In this document: positions 1 to 11,273 of the stretch, piece by piece
Position numbering within the stretch: position 1 is the first letter of the stretch
Layout of the letters: every line of letters starts with the position of its first letter
Assembly (NCBI GenBank): GCA_000964245.1
Contig: LANB01000001.1
Span: 2,508,392-2,572,391 of the forward strand
Direction of reading: 5' to 3'
DNA length: 64,000 nucleotides
Origin: Cellvibrionaceae bacterium 1162T.S.0a.05
Lineage (GTDB): Bacteria > Pseudomonadota > Gammaproteobacteria > Pseudomonadales > Cellvibrionaceae
Position numbers and translations under genes: made by a program
Notes under the pieces: generated by a model
What the model was told of the DNA's origin: nothing
What the model saw: the letters and a program-made list of their open reading frames with translations, nothing else
The model's database searches: none

Positions 1-209
1 ATTGTCTGCTTTTGAATTCTCTGCTTCTGATTATTCAGGCGAGTCGCTGTGCAAAGGTCTGGCCTGGTTTTAAAAAAGTGCTTCACCGTTTCGTCAACCC
101 GGAAATGACTTCGTCGATCAGGTCGTGGACTTGTCGCTGAAAGAATTGAATAATAAGCCTTCAGATGACTTAAATTACAAAAAATCAAATCGAGCCGGGT
201 CAGATCTTT

Positions 210-1140
210 TATGGATAAATTACCGGCGCGGGAGTTGGTTATCTCGGCTTATGAGCGCAAAAGTTTTGCAGAAGCCCAAAACACCTTGGGCAATCGCTCT
301 CTTCAGTCAGTAAAGCAATAACCGGGCTTGGCTTTATACTCTTTGACCGAACGACCCGACTTCTCAAACCCACTGAACAAGGGCGCGAATATATTGAGGC
401 GGCAATAACCGTGCTCAAGGATTTTGATCAGGTTGAGCAACAAGTGCGTCAGACCAGTGAAAAAGTGTCTGGCACCATTAAAATGAATGTGCCCTTTGGC
501 TATGTCTTTTGTACATTCAGCCATTCCTCAGTCAGTTTCTTCAGAATTATCCGGATATTAATGTCGAATTGTATTTCAATGATTCCTGTGTGAATTCAGT
601 TGAAAGGGAAGTGGATATTTTAATTCGCACGGGCAACTTGAACGATGGGAATATCGTCGCGAAAAAATTGAGCCCGATGGATTTTTTGATTTGTGCCTCG
701 CAGAATTACATTGAAAAAATGGCGCACCTGAAAATGGCGGTGAATTGGCGAAGCATCCGTGGCTGCGCTTTCGCTTAAAAAGTTCGGGCAAGCTGGTGCC
801 AATAATGTATATGGCCAAGGGGCAATATGAATTTTATGAGCCTCCCGCGTGTATTGTGAGTGATAACGGCATGACCTTGGCGCAAATGTGTGCCGACGGG
901 CTTGGGCTTGCGCAGCTGCCACATTTTCTTGCGAGAAAATGGATTTTACCCGGTGAGTTACGCGCGGTCTTTCCGGCTCATTGTCCACCAGACTACGGTA
1001 TTTTTGTCTTATAGAACGACCGTAAGTATTTACTATTACGCTGCCGTATTTTTATTAAATGCGCTGATTGAATTTATCGAATCGAGAGAAGAGTTTCCGG
1101 ATTTGACCTGCGCGAGAAAGCTTGAGGCGGTCTGTAAATA
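210..1140 (+). pseudogene. LysR-family transcriptional regulator, multiply frameshifted
   Basis: The pieces of a LysR-type regulator can be read in order but only by changing frame several times. A helix-turn-helix start (MDKLPARELV, from 210) runs into a stop near 317. The next piece (FDRTTRLLKPTEQGREYI, about 340-400) is the classic end of the LysR DNA-binding domain. Substrate-binding-domain pieces then lie at about 509-735 and 745-1014, and a last helix at about 1015-1140. At least four frame changes mean no working protein. The order matches a full-length LysR of about 300 residues, so this is decay in place and not a fragment. Sequencing error could explain one shift, hardly all of them. 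The 209 bases before it show nothing I recognise. Confidence 0.75.
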
Positions 1141-1364
1141 ACGACTTGTAATTAACTTCCCTTAAATCTCCCTCCCCCTGCAATTAATGCAGAAAAAAGT
1201 GCGCGCCCTTGTAGAGGGGCTCCTTTTGTATCCTGGTAACCTTTTTAATTGTGTTCCTGGTGGAGCAGGAATGTGGCCGCGAGCCCAAACAACCCGAGTG
1301 TTTGTACGTTTCCAATAAGCGCACACGGTCGCCAGAAAAGTGATTTAAGGTGAAAGTTTCTGAG

Positions 1365-1392
1365 CCTGTTTTACATAAGTAAGTAAAACAGG
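1365..1392. repeat. Perfect 10-bp inverted repeat upstream of the kinase gene
   Basis: CCTGTTTTAC and GTAAAACAGG face each other across an 8-base loop. The hairpin lies about 70 bases before the preferred kinase start. It lacks a following T-run, so it is more likely an operator or 5'-UTR structure than a terminator. Its role is inferred from position only. Confidence 0.5.
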
Positions 1393-1458
1393 GCGTTTTA
1401 CTTGCCAGCGATAGCGACAAATGTTGCCGTGAATTCACCGAAATTACTGATAAAGCTT

Positions 1459-3975
1459 ATGAACATAAATAACGAATATACCAAAATCTATAAGCAGGCT
1501 ATGTCAATATACCTGGATGCGCTAAGGCTTGCAAAGAAGGATCAGAGGCAATTTATTCAAGACGCATGTGCGGGAAATACGCAATTAGAACAAACCTGTG
1601 AAAGGCTGCTTGATAATCAATGTGGTGAATTAACATTTGAAAATGAGTTTTTCCAGCGCGAAGATGTTACCGAGGCGTTGGACTCTCTCATCGGTGAGGC
1701 CATTGGAAATTATCGAATAAATGAATTAATAGGCTCCGGCGGAATGGCGGATGTCTATTCCGCATCACGTATTGACGGTGTGCACAGCAATACCGTTGCG
1801 TTGAAACTTGTGCGCGGTTGGGGCACCTTGTCAGATTTGGTCCAGCGCTTTAATCAGGAACGAAAAATACTTGCCAGGCTTACACACCCGAATATCGCCT
1901 TATTTCTCGACGGCGGGGTTTCAAAAGCTGGCCGGCCCTATTTTGTTATGGAGTTTGTGGAAGGGCGTTGGATTCATGACTACTGCAAGCAAAACACGCT
2001 AAACCTTGAGGCGAGACTCGGTTTATTTCTAGAGGTGTGTAGCGCAGTTGCCCATGCACACCAACAACTTGTCATACACCGGGATATCAAGCCGAGCAAT
2101 ATCCTGGTAAGCAAAGATGGAAAGGTCAAGCTTCTGGACTTTGGTATTGCCAAGTTACTTGATAAAGAGCCCGAGAATCATGAAACAACAGTAGGTCTGC
2201 CTCTTACGCCAAGCTACTGTAGTCCGGAACAAGTTCAAAAGCAGCACTTAGGCACGGCATCTGATCAATACAGTCTGGGTGTATTGCTTTATGAACTGCT
2301 TACGGAACAATCGCCGTATGCCAAATCAGGATCAACGGATAAAAGCCAAATCAATATTGAAACATTGAGACAGGTGTGTGAAGAGACGCCTGTGAGCTTA
2401 TCGACAGCCGCTTCGGGTAACACTGCACTCTGTGTTAGTCATCGTGGTCAATACATTCAAAAACTGGGTGGTGACATAGAAGCAATTGTTAAAAAAACAC
2501 TCGAAAAAGACCCAATAAATCGCTACACCTCAGTGCAACATCTTGCGGAAGATATACAACGTTTTCTGGATCGGAAGCCTGTAAGTGCTAAAAATGGTTC
2601 GTGGCTGTACTTCACCTCGAAATTTATGTTCCGCCATTGGAAAGTGATAGCGACCGCTTGCGTGCTAGTGTTGTTTTTTAGTTTTCAGCAATATCGTCTG
2701 GTCAAGCAGAAACAGGCGCTTATGGTAGAGCGTGATATTGCTGAGAAACGAACACTGGAGTCGCAGCAGGTTCAGGAGTTCCTGAGTGAGATGTTTGTGA
2801 GTAGCGACCCGGATGTGGCTCAGGGAAAGGATTTTAGCGCGAGTGAAATGCTTGAAAGAGGTGTAAGTAAACTCAAAGCTGGCCTGGCAGATCAACCTTT
2901 GGTAAAAGCAGAATTGCTCCATACTCTTGGTCTTGTTTATTACAGTCGAGGGCAATATCCAAATGCAATAGACCTGCTGCAACAATCTGTCGAAATAAAA
3001 AAAGTATTTACTTCAGATAATTCAGATTCTATGGCCCTAACCTTATTAGAGTTGGGCGAAGCTCTTCGTAATAATGGTGATTACAAGGCAGCGCGATCAG
3101 CGCTAATAGAAGCAGAAGAGATTTTGGTTACACTATCCAGAAATCATATAGGGTTGTCAAAGGTATATTCCACCCTTGCGGGTCTCTATTGGTATCAAAA
3201 TGATCTTGAAAAATCGATTTATTACCTTGAAAAAGCAAGAGATATAGTTACAAATGTGGATGCAGGCTATGGCGAGGCTGGTCAAAATGAGTTTTCTGGT
3301 GCTGCTGAGTTGTCACAAATTTATTATCGTCTTGGAATTGCATACGAGGAATTAGAGGAGCTTGATAAATCCCTATACTTTTATAATCTGGCAATCGAAC
3401 AGCTTGCACATGAAGGTGGTGAGAAAAGTCAGACGGCAGCCAAGATTTATTTTAATTTTGGATTGTTTTACCGCGGTAGGGGAGATTATGATCAGGCTCT
3501 GATATATCTCGAAAAGGCGAAAGAAGTTAATTTATACTTATTCGACGAGCCCAATCACTTTTTGGCAGTTATATATCGAGGGTTTTCTTCTGTTTCTATT
3601 GCTATGGAAAATTATCGTGAAGCGAATAATGCTATTCTTAAGTCAATCGAAATATTAGAAGTAGCGGTGCAAGAAAATCATCCGGATATGCTATTGGCTT
3701 TGCTTGTGTATGCTGAAAATCAAGCGTCGTTAAATTATTTTGATAACGCTATTGCAAGTGTTGACAAAACTATAGAGATGTTATTTAAATATTTTAAAGA
3801 GCCGCACGTATATTTTTTTAACTTCTATGAATTAAAAGGTGATATTCTTGTGATGAGAGGTGACGATGTTGCTGGTAAAGAATACTATCTGAAGGCTTAT
3901 GAAAATACTGTAAATCATAAGGATGGCTTAAAGAAAGAAATAGACGAATTGCTTAAAAAAATTGCTTCTCTCTAA
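1459..3975 (+). CDS. Membrane Ser/Thr protein kinase with C-terminal TPR repeats
   Basis: An 838-residue Hanks-type kinase. The glycine loop GSGGMADVY lies near residue 92, the ATP lysine is in VALK, the catalytic loop is HRDIKPSN with Asp209, and DFG has Asp227. One membrane segment at about 395-415 (ATACVLVLFF) separates the cytoplasmic kinase from roughly 400 residues of TPR-like helical repeats. ATG 1459 is chosen because it leaves the short N-terminal helical region usual in this family. TTG 1402 (preceded by AGGG) and ATG 1501 are alternatives. The ECF sigma gene starts 71 bases after the stop and is probably co-transcribed. Kinase-sigma pairs are known in which the kinase phosphorylates and activates the sigma factor; applying that here is inference. 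Confidence 0.9.
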   Translation: MNINNEYTKIYKQAMSIYLDALRLAKKDQRQFIQDACAGNTQLEQTCERLLDNQCGELTFENEFFQREDVTEALDSLIGEAIGNYRINELIGSGGMADVYSASRIDGVHSNTVALKLVRGWGTLSDLVQRFNQERKILARLTHPNIALFLDGGVSKAGRPYFVMEFVEGRWIHDYCKQNTLNLEARLGLFLEVCSAVAHAHQQLVIHRDIKPSNILVSKDGKVKLLDFGIAKLLDKEPENHETTVGLPLTPSYCSPEQVQKQHLGTASDQYSLGVLLYELLTEQSPYAKSGSTDKSQINIETLRQVCEETPVSLSTAASGNTALCVSHRGQYIQKLGGDIEAIVKKTLEKDPINRYTSVQHLAEDIQRFLDRKPVSAKNGSWLYFTSKFMFRHWKVIATACVLVLFFSFQQYRLVKQKQALMVERDIAEKRTLESQQVQEFLSEMFVSSDPDVAQGKDFSASEMLERGVSKLKAGLADQPLVKAELLHTLGLVYYSRGQYPNAIDLLQQSVEIKKVFTSDNSDSMALTLLELGEALRNNGDYKAARSALIEAEEILVTLSRNHIGLSKVYSTLAGLYWYQNDLEKSIYYLEKARDIVTNVDAGYGEAGQNEFSGAAELSQIYYRLGIAYEELEELDKSLYFYNLAIEQLAHEGGEKSQTAAKIYFNFGLFYRGRGDYDQALIYLEKAKEVNLYLFDEPNHFLAVIYRGFSSVSIAMENYREANNAILKSIEILEVAVQENHPDMLLALLVYAENQASLNYFDNAIASVDKTIEMLFKYFKEPHVYFFNFYELKGDILVMRGDDVAGKEYYLKAYENTVNHKDGLKKEIDELLKKIASL

Positions 3976-4046
3976 AATGGAAAGTCGAGATAGATAATTT
4001 TAATTTCAAATTTACTTGGTTGAAGCGTGTTGTATCCAGGTGGGAT

Positions 4047-4637
4047 ATGGTCACAATGAAATCTCCAACAATAACCCAACTCATCATCGAGTGGCGAAAC
4101 GGCAATGACGACTCATTGGATCAGCTCATTGTGGTTGCTTACGATCGCTTGCACAAGTGTGCAAAAAAAGCCCTTGCTGACTCGGGTTCCAGCACAACTA
4201 CGCAAACGACAGAGTTGCTGCATGAATTTTATTGTTATCTAAAATCCTACGGTAAGAATAATTTTGAAAACAGCGCTCACTTTTTTGCTATCGCTGCGTT
4301 TAAGCTCCGACAGTTGCTGCAGGAGCGGTACCGGCGTGCAAGCGCAAAAAAGCGCGATTTTGGTGCGCGAACAAATATACGGGAAGCGGAATTTCTGGAG
4401 ATTGACGGTACACCCTTTGATGTTTTAATCGTTTCAGATGCATTCGAAAAGATGAAAAGAATCGATGAGAGTTGTGCACAATTAATGGCGCTAAGGGTTT
4501 TTTGGGAATTTAGTGTGCCAGAGATACTCGCTATTCTGGATATTGGAGAGTCGACTTACTATCGCCGTTGGAGTTGGGTGAAAGCCTGGATAAAACTCTA
4601 TTGCGAAGATTTTGTTTATACAGAAAAAGTCAGCTAA
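4047..4637 (+). CDS. ECF sigma factor paired with Ser/Thr kinase (ECF43/Sig70_X6-like)
   Basis: A 196-residue RNA polymerase sigma factor of the ECF type. Region 2 is about residues 20-90 and region 4 about 140-190, ending in a helix-turn-helix (VPEILAILDIGESTYYRRW). ATG 4047 follows AGGTGG; TTG 4020 and ATG 4056 are also in frame. Where most ECF factors carry an acidic region 2.2 motif (DAED-like), this protein has TTTQTTELLHE at residues 50-60, with five threonines and few acidic residues. In the V. parahaemolyticus EcfP-PknT system, phosphorylation of a threonine here supplies the missing charge. The adjacent kinase makes the same logic plausible. No anti-sigma gene is visible. Confidence 0.85.
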   Translation: MVTMKSPTITQLIIEWRNGNDDSLDQLIVVAYDRLHKCAKKALADSGSSTTTQTTELLHEFYCYLKSYGKNNFENSAHFFAIAAFKLRQLLQERYRRASAKKRDFGARTNIREAEFLEIDGTPFDVLIVSDAFEKMKRIDESCAQLMALRVFWEFSVPEILAILDIGESTYYRRWSWVKAWIKLYCEDFVYTEKVS

Positions 4638-4680
4638 CAAAGGAATAAGCGAAGTGTGTGCGCCTGAATTGGCAGAAAGC

Positions 4681-4701
4681 CCGGCGTGCATTACACGCCG
4701 G
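4681..4701. terminator. Hairpin between convergent sigma-factor and bactofilin genes
   Basis: CCGGCGTG pairs with CACGCCGG across a 5-base loop, between the ends of two convergent genes. On the minus strand it is followed by GCTTTCT, a weak U-tract, so it probably ends the bactofilin transcript and may work both ways. Confidence 0.5.
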
Positions 4702-4708
4702 TCGACTG

Positions 4709-5197
4709 TCAGTGAGCGGGGGGCGTTGAGGGTTTGTCTTTCTCTTTGGCTTTGGGTGCGGCGGTTGGGGTGGTATCACCCATATCCATATCAATTGAAC
4801 CGCGGAACTTCGCGCCGTCTTCAAGCACGACGCGGTCGGCTTTGATATTGCCCTGGACATTACTGGACGAGGTGATAGCAATGCGCTCTTCGCCGTGAAG
4901 GTCGCCTTTTACATTGCCCTCTATGGTAATGGTGCGAGCAGTCACATTGGCTTCAACGATTCCTTGTTCACCGACCGTTAGCGCATGGCCTTTTAAGTCG
5001 ACAGTACCTTCAATTTTTCCCTGAACTAATAACTCTTCTTCGCCGACCAATTCACCTTTGAAGCGAATTTTCGGTCCGATAACGGCGGTGGGGGTGGCAG
5101 TTGCCGGGCTGGTGCTGGGGCTGGGTGCCGGGTTGTCGAGTGAGCGCTGGAACTGGCTCACATCGGGCTGCTTGGATTCAGAACGATGATTTAACAT
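4709..5197 (-). CDS. Bactofilin (polymer-forming cytoskeletal protein)
   Basis: A 162-residue bactofilin (DUF583). A proline/serine/threonine-rich N-terminal tail (about 1-40) precedes the beta-helical core (about 42-140) with the repeating short strands typical of the family (GKIEGTVDLKG, GNVKGDLHGEE, SNVQGNIKADR). A lysine/proline-rich tail closes it. Bactofilins self-assemble into nucleotide-independent filaments, usually at the inner face of the membrane, where they position cell-wall or polysaccharide enzymes. The start follows CGGAG at good spacing. It stands alone, convergent with the kinase-sigma unit, so no partner can be read from its neighbours. The family call is secure; the cellular role in this organism is not. 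Confidence 0.92.
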   Translation of the reverse strand: MLNHRSESKQPDVSQFQRSLDNPAPSPSTSPATATPTAVIGPKIRFKGELVGEEELLVQGKIEGTVDLKGHALTVGEQGIVEANVTARTITIEGNVKGDLHGEERIAITSSSNVQGNIKADRVVLEDGAKFRGSIDMDMGDTTPTAAPKAKEKDKPSTPPAH

Positions 5198-5346
5198 AAA
5201 AACTCCGAAACTGCTGGTTTGCGTACGATGATTGAGAATGGGCGCAACACGCCCGACTGGAACTCTGAGCTACTTATACAATCTAGCTCAGTCTAAAAGC
5301 GGAGTTTGAAGGAGTTTCGCAAATGATAACCAGGTCTGGTTACGGT

Positions 5347-5388
5347 AAGCGGGCTTAAAACATTTTTACATGCTTGCCCGCTTTTTAT
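5347..5388. terminator. Possible hairpin terminator between bactofilin and cupin genes
   Basis: AGCGGGC and GCCCGCT pair across a loop of about 20 bases, followed on the plus strand by TTTTATT. It lies just downstream of the minus-strand cupin gene, but the T-run faces the plus direction. The long loop makes it weak. Confidence 0.3.
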
Positions 5389-5412
5389 TCTCTTTTGCTT
5401 GCTGGCGTGTGT

Positions 5413-6189
5413 TTATTGCCAAAATTGAAAGGCAAAATACGTGGTCGCTTCCTTGCCGATGTTGTTGAGCGAGTGGGGAATCATGGACTCGACATAGATA
5501 AGGTCGCCAGCCCCGGCTTCTACGGTCTTTTCGCCCAGCAACATGGCAACCCGACCTTCCATGATCAAAACAAATTCTTCAGCGCGATGTGTATGCGCGG
5601 GGTGGTTTGTGAGCCCGCCATTCAAGGTTGAAACATGCATTTCAAAGGTATCAAACATGGCGGTCGGGCGATCAAAAAAATTACGCCTGCCACCAATGTC
5701 TGAAGGCATATAGTCAATCTCGTCCCAGTTTAACAATATGGAGCCGCCTGCTTTTTTAGCGCGTTGCGGGTTGGGCGCGTTGTGTGAGCGGTAACGAAAA
5801 AGGTAATAACTTGCGGCTGCATCGCCAGCGTTGGTAAAGCGACGCTTTTCGCCGGGCATATTCACCATGACGCTGCCAGGGCCGTATTGTTGTTTATCAC
5901 CGTTAATTTGCAGTTGACCTTCAAAGACAATAAGCAGTTCTTCATGTGTCTCTGCATTTTTTCGTTTCTTTGTTGTCGCGCCCGGTGCCAGTGTCTCACT
6001 GACAATTTCGAGAGAAGCCAAGTCCAGAGTGGGTGTTGAGATCATGAAGGCTTGCGTGAGGCCCTTCTCGATTTTTTTTGCTTGCAAACTGTGCCTTTCA
6101 ATCAAAAAAGACTGCGCAATTTCCTGAGAGGTGGCAAAGACGGATTGAGTAAAAATAAGCAGTAAAACGGGCAGGACAAAACGTTTCAT
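5413..6189 (-). CDS. Secreted double-cupin domain protein
   Basis: A 258-residue protein with a signal peptide (about 1-19, VLPVLLLIFTQSVFA) and two cupin beta-barrels, about 65-125 and 185-250. The second carries HTHRAEEFVLIMEG and a late histidine (MIPHSLNN), the usual cupin metal-ligand pattern. The first keeps THEELLIVFEGQ and is less complete. ATG 6189 is chosen because it begins the signal peptide; an upstream in-frame start at 6270 would place about 27 unlikely residues before it. Cupins include dioxygenases, isomerases and sugar-binding proteins, so the substrate cannot be named. The next gene, on the same strand, also encodes an exported protein and lies 107 bases upstream. Confidence 0.8.
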   Translation of the reverse strand: MKRFVLPVLLLIFTQSVFATSQEIAQSFLIERHSLQAKKIEKGLTQAFMISTPTLDLASLEIVSETLAPGATTKKRKNAETHEELLIVFEGQLQINGDKQQYGPGSVMVNMPGEKRRFTNAGDAAASYYLFRYRSHNAPNPQRAKKAGGSILLNWDEIDYMPSDIGGRRNFFDRPTAMFDTFEMHVSTLNGGLTNHPAHTHRAEEFVLIMEGRVAMLLGEKTVEAGAGDLIYVESMIPHSLNNIGKEATTYFAFQFWQ

Positions 6190-6296
6190 GGCGTAATCGG
6201 ATTCTCGGACGGTATGGATAGTCGGGCCAGTATACAAGATGTAACGTAAAAGCAATGGCGCGCACGGCACGCGTCATTGCTTTGGGGCTCGGGAGG

Positions 6297-7157
6297 CTAC
6301 ATCTGTGTGATGGCGTAGCCTTTGGCTTTGAGCATATGGATCAAACCCTCTTTGCCAGCGAGGTGCAGGGCACCCACCATCACCGCTTCAACAGCCTTGT
6401 CTTTTAACATGGCCTCGATTTGCGGTAGCCAGTCGTTATTGCGCTCCACCACAATGCTCTTATGTGCTGCTGGAAATTTATCTCGCAGGTCTTTGAGGAT
6501 GAGCGAATCCATGGTTGTCAGATCACCTTCACGCCAGATTCTTTTCATCTCCCTGGTAAGGCTTTCTATCTTGTCCATTTCGCTGAGGGTGTAGAGCACA
6601 AGTTCGTCTTCCTGGCCTTTACCCAGCTCAGCGATAAAGGCGAGCTGGTCTTCAATGGTCTCCAGCTCTCCCAGGGGTTTCTTGTCTGCGGCCGCTTTGC
6701 GGGCAAAATGCGACTCGACGCCTTGTTCCGGGGTCATGCCCATGCGCATGTATTCCTGGACTGCGATGACCATCGTGACGGCACCTGCAGTGTAAGAATT
6801 GAACATGGAAATGGGCAGCTGTCTTGAAGCCATGAAATCACCGAGTTTCTTGTATGTTTCGGGTTTCAGTTGGTTTTGCAGGGAGCGGCCATCTTTCGCC
6901 ACCATGGCTTGCATAACTTTTACTTGATACTCCGGTTTCTCGGCTTCAGTGACATCGATCTCGAAAACCAGCTTGTCAGCCTCCTTGTAGGCGGTCTCGA
7001 AAGCGGTGGGGAGGGGGTGATCACTGGCGTTAAGGAGGTGAAAAGTCCCCACGAGATAGAGGGTATTGCCGCCTTTGGTCACTTTCCAAACCGAGGTCGC
7101 CGCCAGGAGCGAAGGGCTGAGAACCAGGAGAACGAATAGGATGATGGCCTTGCGCAT
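6297..7157 (-). CDS. TraB/GumN-family exported protein (TIKI-like)
   Basis: A 286-residue protein with a signal peptide (about 1-19) and the two GxxH motifs that define the TraB/GumN (TIKI) superfamily: GTFH at residues 37-40 and GALH near the C-terminus. Between them are the expected acidic ELET motif and the helical middle region. Eukaryotic TIKI members are metal-dependent proteases and the bacterial role is largely unproved, so calling this a putative periplasmic hydrolase is as far as the sequence allows. It is transcribed divergently from rpsL. Confidence 0.82.
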   Translation of the reverse strand: MRKAIILFVLLVLSPSLLAATSVWKVTKGGNTLYLVGTFHLLNASDHPLPTAFETAYKEADKLVFEIDVTEAEKPEYQVKVMQAMVAKDGRSLQNQLKPETYKKLGDFMASRQLPISMFNSYTAGAVTMVIAVQEYMRMGMTPEQGVESHFARKAAADKKPLGELETIEDQLAFIAELGKGQEDELVLYTLSEMDKIESLTREMKRIWREGDLTTMDSLILKDLRDKFPAAHKSIVVERNNDWLPQIEAMLKDKAVEAVMVGALHLAGKEGLIHMLKAKGYAITQM

Positions 7158-7309
7158 GATAAAACTCCGTTTTTGTTTGAATGTAAGGTAGTGAGTGCTT
7201 GCCCGCTACAGTAGGGGCCGCGTAATTGCATGGCCCCTTGTTGGGGAGCCCTTATTGTAGGGCATAGCGCGTTGTTGTTTTGCGATCCCTGTCGAATGTG
7301 CCCGTTTTA

Positions 7310-7338
7310 TTGACGTAGCCCCACACTCTCATTACAAT
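7310..7338 (+). promoter_or_regulatory. Sigma-70 promoter of the str operon
   Basis: TTGACG (7310-7315) and TACAAT (7333-7338) are separated by exactly 17 bases, one mismatch each from consensus. This strong promoter lies 162 bases before rpsL, leaving a leader of about 155 bases, long enough for post-transcriptional control. Nothing else in the 343-base gap looks coding. Confidence 0.75.
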
Positions 7339-7460
7339 GCGCCACCCGTTTTCAGTAGCGGGCGGCTTTCTATGCCTTTTCCGGCTTCTTTACCTGCTTG
7401 TTGAATGGAAAGTTGAGTGGAAAACTGGCGGCATTAAAAGCCCAAAATATCAGTAAATTG

Positions 7461-7480
7461 GCCCCTTTCAGGGGTTTTTT
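7461..7480 (+). terminator. Short attenuator-like hairpin just before rpsL
   Basis: GCCCC-TTTCA-GGGG followed by six T lies 20 bases before the rpsL start codon, inside the leader. It resembles a small intrinsic terminator, so it could attenuate ribosomal-protein transcription. The stem is only 4-5 pairs. Confidence 0.4.
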
Positions 7481-7500
7481 AGTTATTGGAGTAAAACTTA

Positions 7501-7872
7501 ATGGCAACGATCAACCAGTTGGTTCGTAAGCCGAGAAAACGCAAAGCAGCCAAGAGCGACGTACCTGCTCTGCAAGCTTGCCCTCAGCGCCGTGGTGTAT
7601 GTACCCGTGTTTATACCACTACACCCAAGAAGCCAAACTCTGCACTGCGTAAAGTATGTCGTGTACGTTTGACTAACGGTTATGAGGTGTCTTCCTACAT
7701 TGGTGGTGAAGGCCATAACTTGCAAGAGCACAGTGTTGTATTGATCCGCGGCGGTCGTGTAAAAGACTTGCCGGGTGTTCGCTACCACACAGTACGCGGT
7801 TCGTTGGATACCTCCGGCGTGAATGACCGTAAACAAGGTCGTTCGAAGTACGGAACCAAGCGTCCCAAGTAA
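7501..7872 (+). CDS. rpsL: 30S ribosomal protein S12
   Basis: A 123-residue S12, nearly identical along its length to gammaproteobacterial S12 ([15 protein letters not shown] at the start, [10 protein letters not shown] at the end). S12 sits in the decoding centre. The streptomycin-relevant lysine in [13 protein letters not shown] is wild type, as is [12 protein letters not shown], whose Asp can be methylthiolated in relatives. It is the first gene of the str operon, behind a near-consensus promoter. rpsG follows after 99 bases. Confidence 0.98.
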   Translation: MATINQLVRKPRKRKAAKSDVPALQACPQRRGVCTRVYTTTPKKPNSALRKVCRVRLTNGYEVSSYIGGEGHNLQEHSVVLIRGGRVKDLPGVRYHTVRGSLDTSGVNDRKQGRSKYGTKRPK

Positions 7873-7962
7873 GGCGACGCAACGCGTAAATATCGGTAGA
7901 ACCAGTAAGGCCGGGCTTATTTAACCCTGTCCCGGACAACCCTGAATAGATAGAAATGGTGA

Positions 7963-8442
<480 letters not shown>

Positions 8443-8547
8443 GCGAACTGAACAGCGTTCCTCATCGGAGCGCTTTCGCAATCAATATTTTATTTATTTC
8501 AAGGGCAGCATATTATGCTGCCTTTTTGCGTTTCAGGAGAAAATACA

Positions 8548-10647
<2,100 letters not shown>

Positions 10648-10732
10648 TTCGCATTGTCGTGCTCTGGTTCCTGCACGTGTAATGTTGAGTACGAAGTCTG
10701 ACACACCTTCAAAGGTTCATGGAGAAGATAGC

Positions 10733-11197
10733 ATGCAAATTCAGCGCGATGATCTGAGCCATCCGGCGGTTATCGCTCTATTGCATGAGCATTTAAAGGA
10801 TATGCGGACAAACTCTCCGCCGGAAAGTGTGCATGCCCTCGATCTGGATGCCTTGCGTAAACCGGATGTCACTTTTTGGACTGTTTGGAAAGAAGATCAA
10901 GTGGCAGGTTGTGGGGCGCTTAAGGAATTGGATTCAAATCACGGTGAAATAAAATCCATGCGAACGTCGGGTTTGTTTCGTCGTCGAGGTGTTGCAGTAC
11001 TTATGCTCAAACACATTGTCGATGAGGCGCGAACAAGACAGTATCAACGTTTGAGCCTGGAAACGGGGGCTCAGGATTTTTTCAAGCCGGCACATGCTCT
11101 GTACGCTGCACATGGTTTTGAGGTATGTGGTCCGTTTGCAAACTATAAAAATGATCCAAACAGTGTTTTTATGACCCTCAGTTTGGACAGACGCTAA
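10733..11197 (+). CDS. GNAT-family N-acetyltransferase
   Basis: A 154-residue GNAT enzyme. The acetyl-CoA site is RRRGVAVLML (the R-x-x-G-x-A motif), followed by the usual ARTRQYQRLSLETG strand and ALYAAHGFEVCGPF near the end, as in YsnE-like acetyltransferases. ATG 10733 follows GGAGAAG at 7 bases. The frame is open much further upstream, but that part overlaps fusA and is not used. The gene lies 85 bases after fusA with no terminator between and a strong one after it, so it is likely the last gene of this str transcript. The acceptor substrate is unknown. Confidence 0.85.
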   Translation: MQIQRDDLSHPAVIALLHEHLKDMRTNSPPESVHALDLDALRKPDVTFWTVWKEDQVAGCGALKELDSNHGEIKSMRTSGLFRRRGVAVLMLKHIVDEARTRQYQRLSLETGAQDFFKPAHALYAAHGFEVCGPFANYKNDPNSVFMTLSLDRR

Positions 11198-11223
11198 CGG
11201 GTGAATAGAAAACGGTTAGACAT

Positions 11224-11252
11224 AAAAAACCAGGCGAATGCCTGGTTTTTTG
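11224..11252. terminator. Strong bidirectional intrinsic terminator
   Basis: AAAAAACCAGGC-GAATG-CCTGG followed by a T-run. The stem is flanked by A on the left and T on the right, so it can end both the str transcript from the left and the PEP-CTERM gene from the right. Confidence 0.9.
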
Positions 11253-11273
11253 TTTTCAAATTAAGGGTAAAGA

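Noticed and set aside
8515-8547. Upstream ATG for the canonical EF-G
   Set aside because: It adds 11 residues foreign to EF-G, while GTG 8548 has a well-placed AGGAGA and the normal MARKTPL start.
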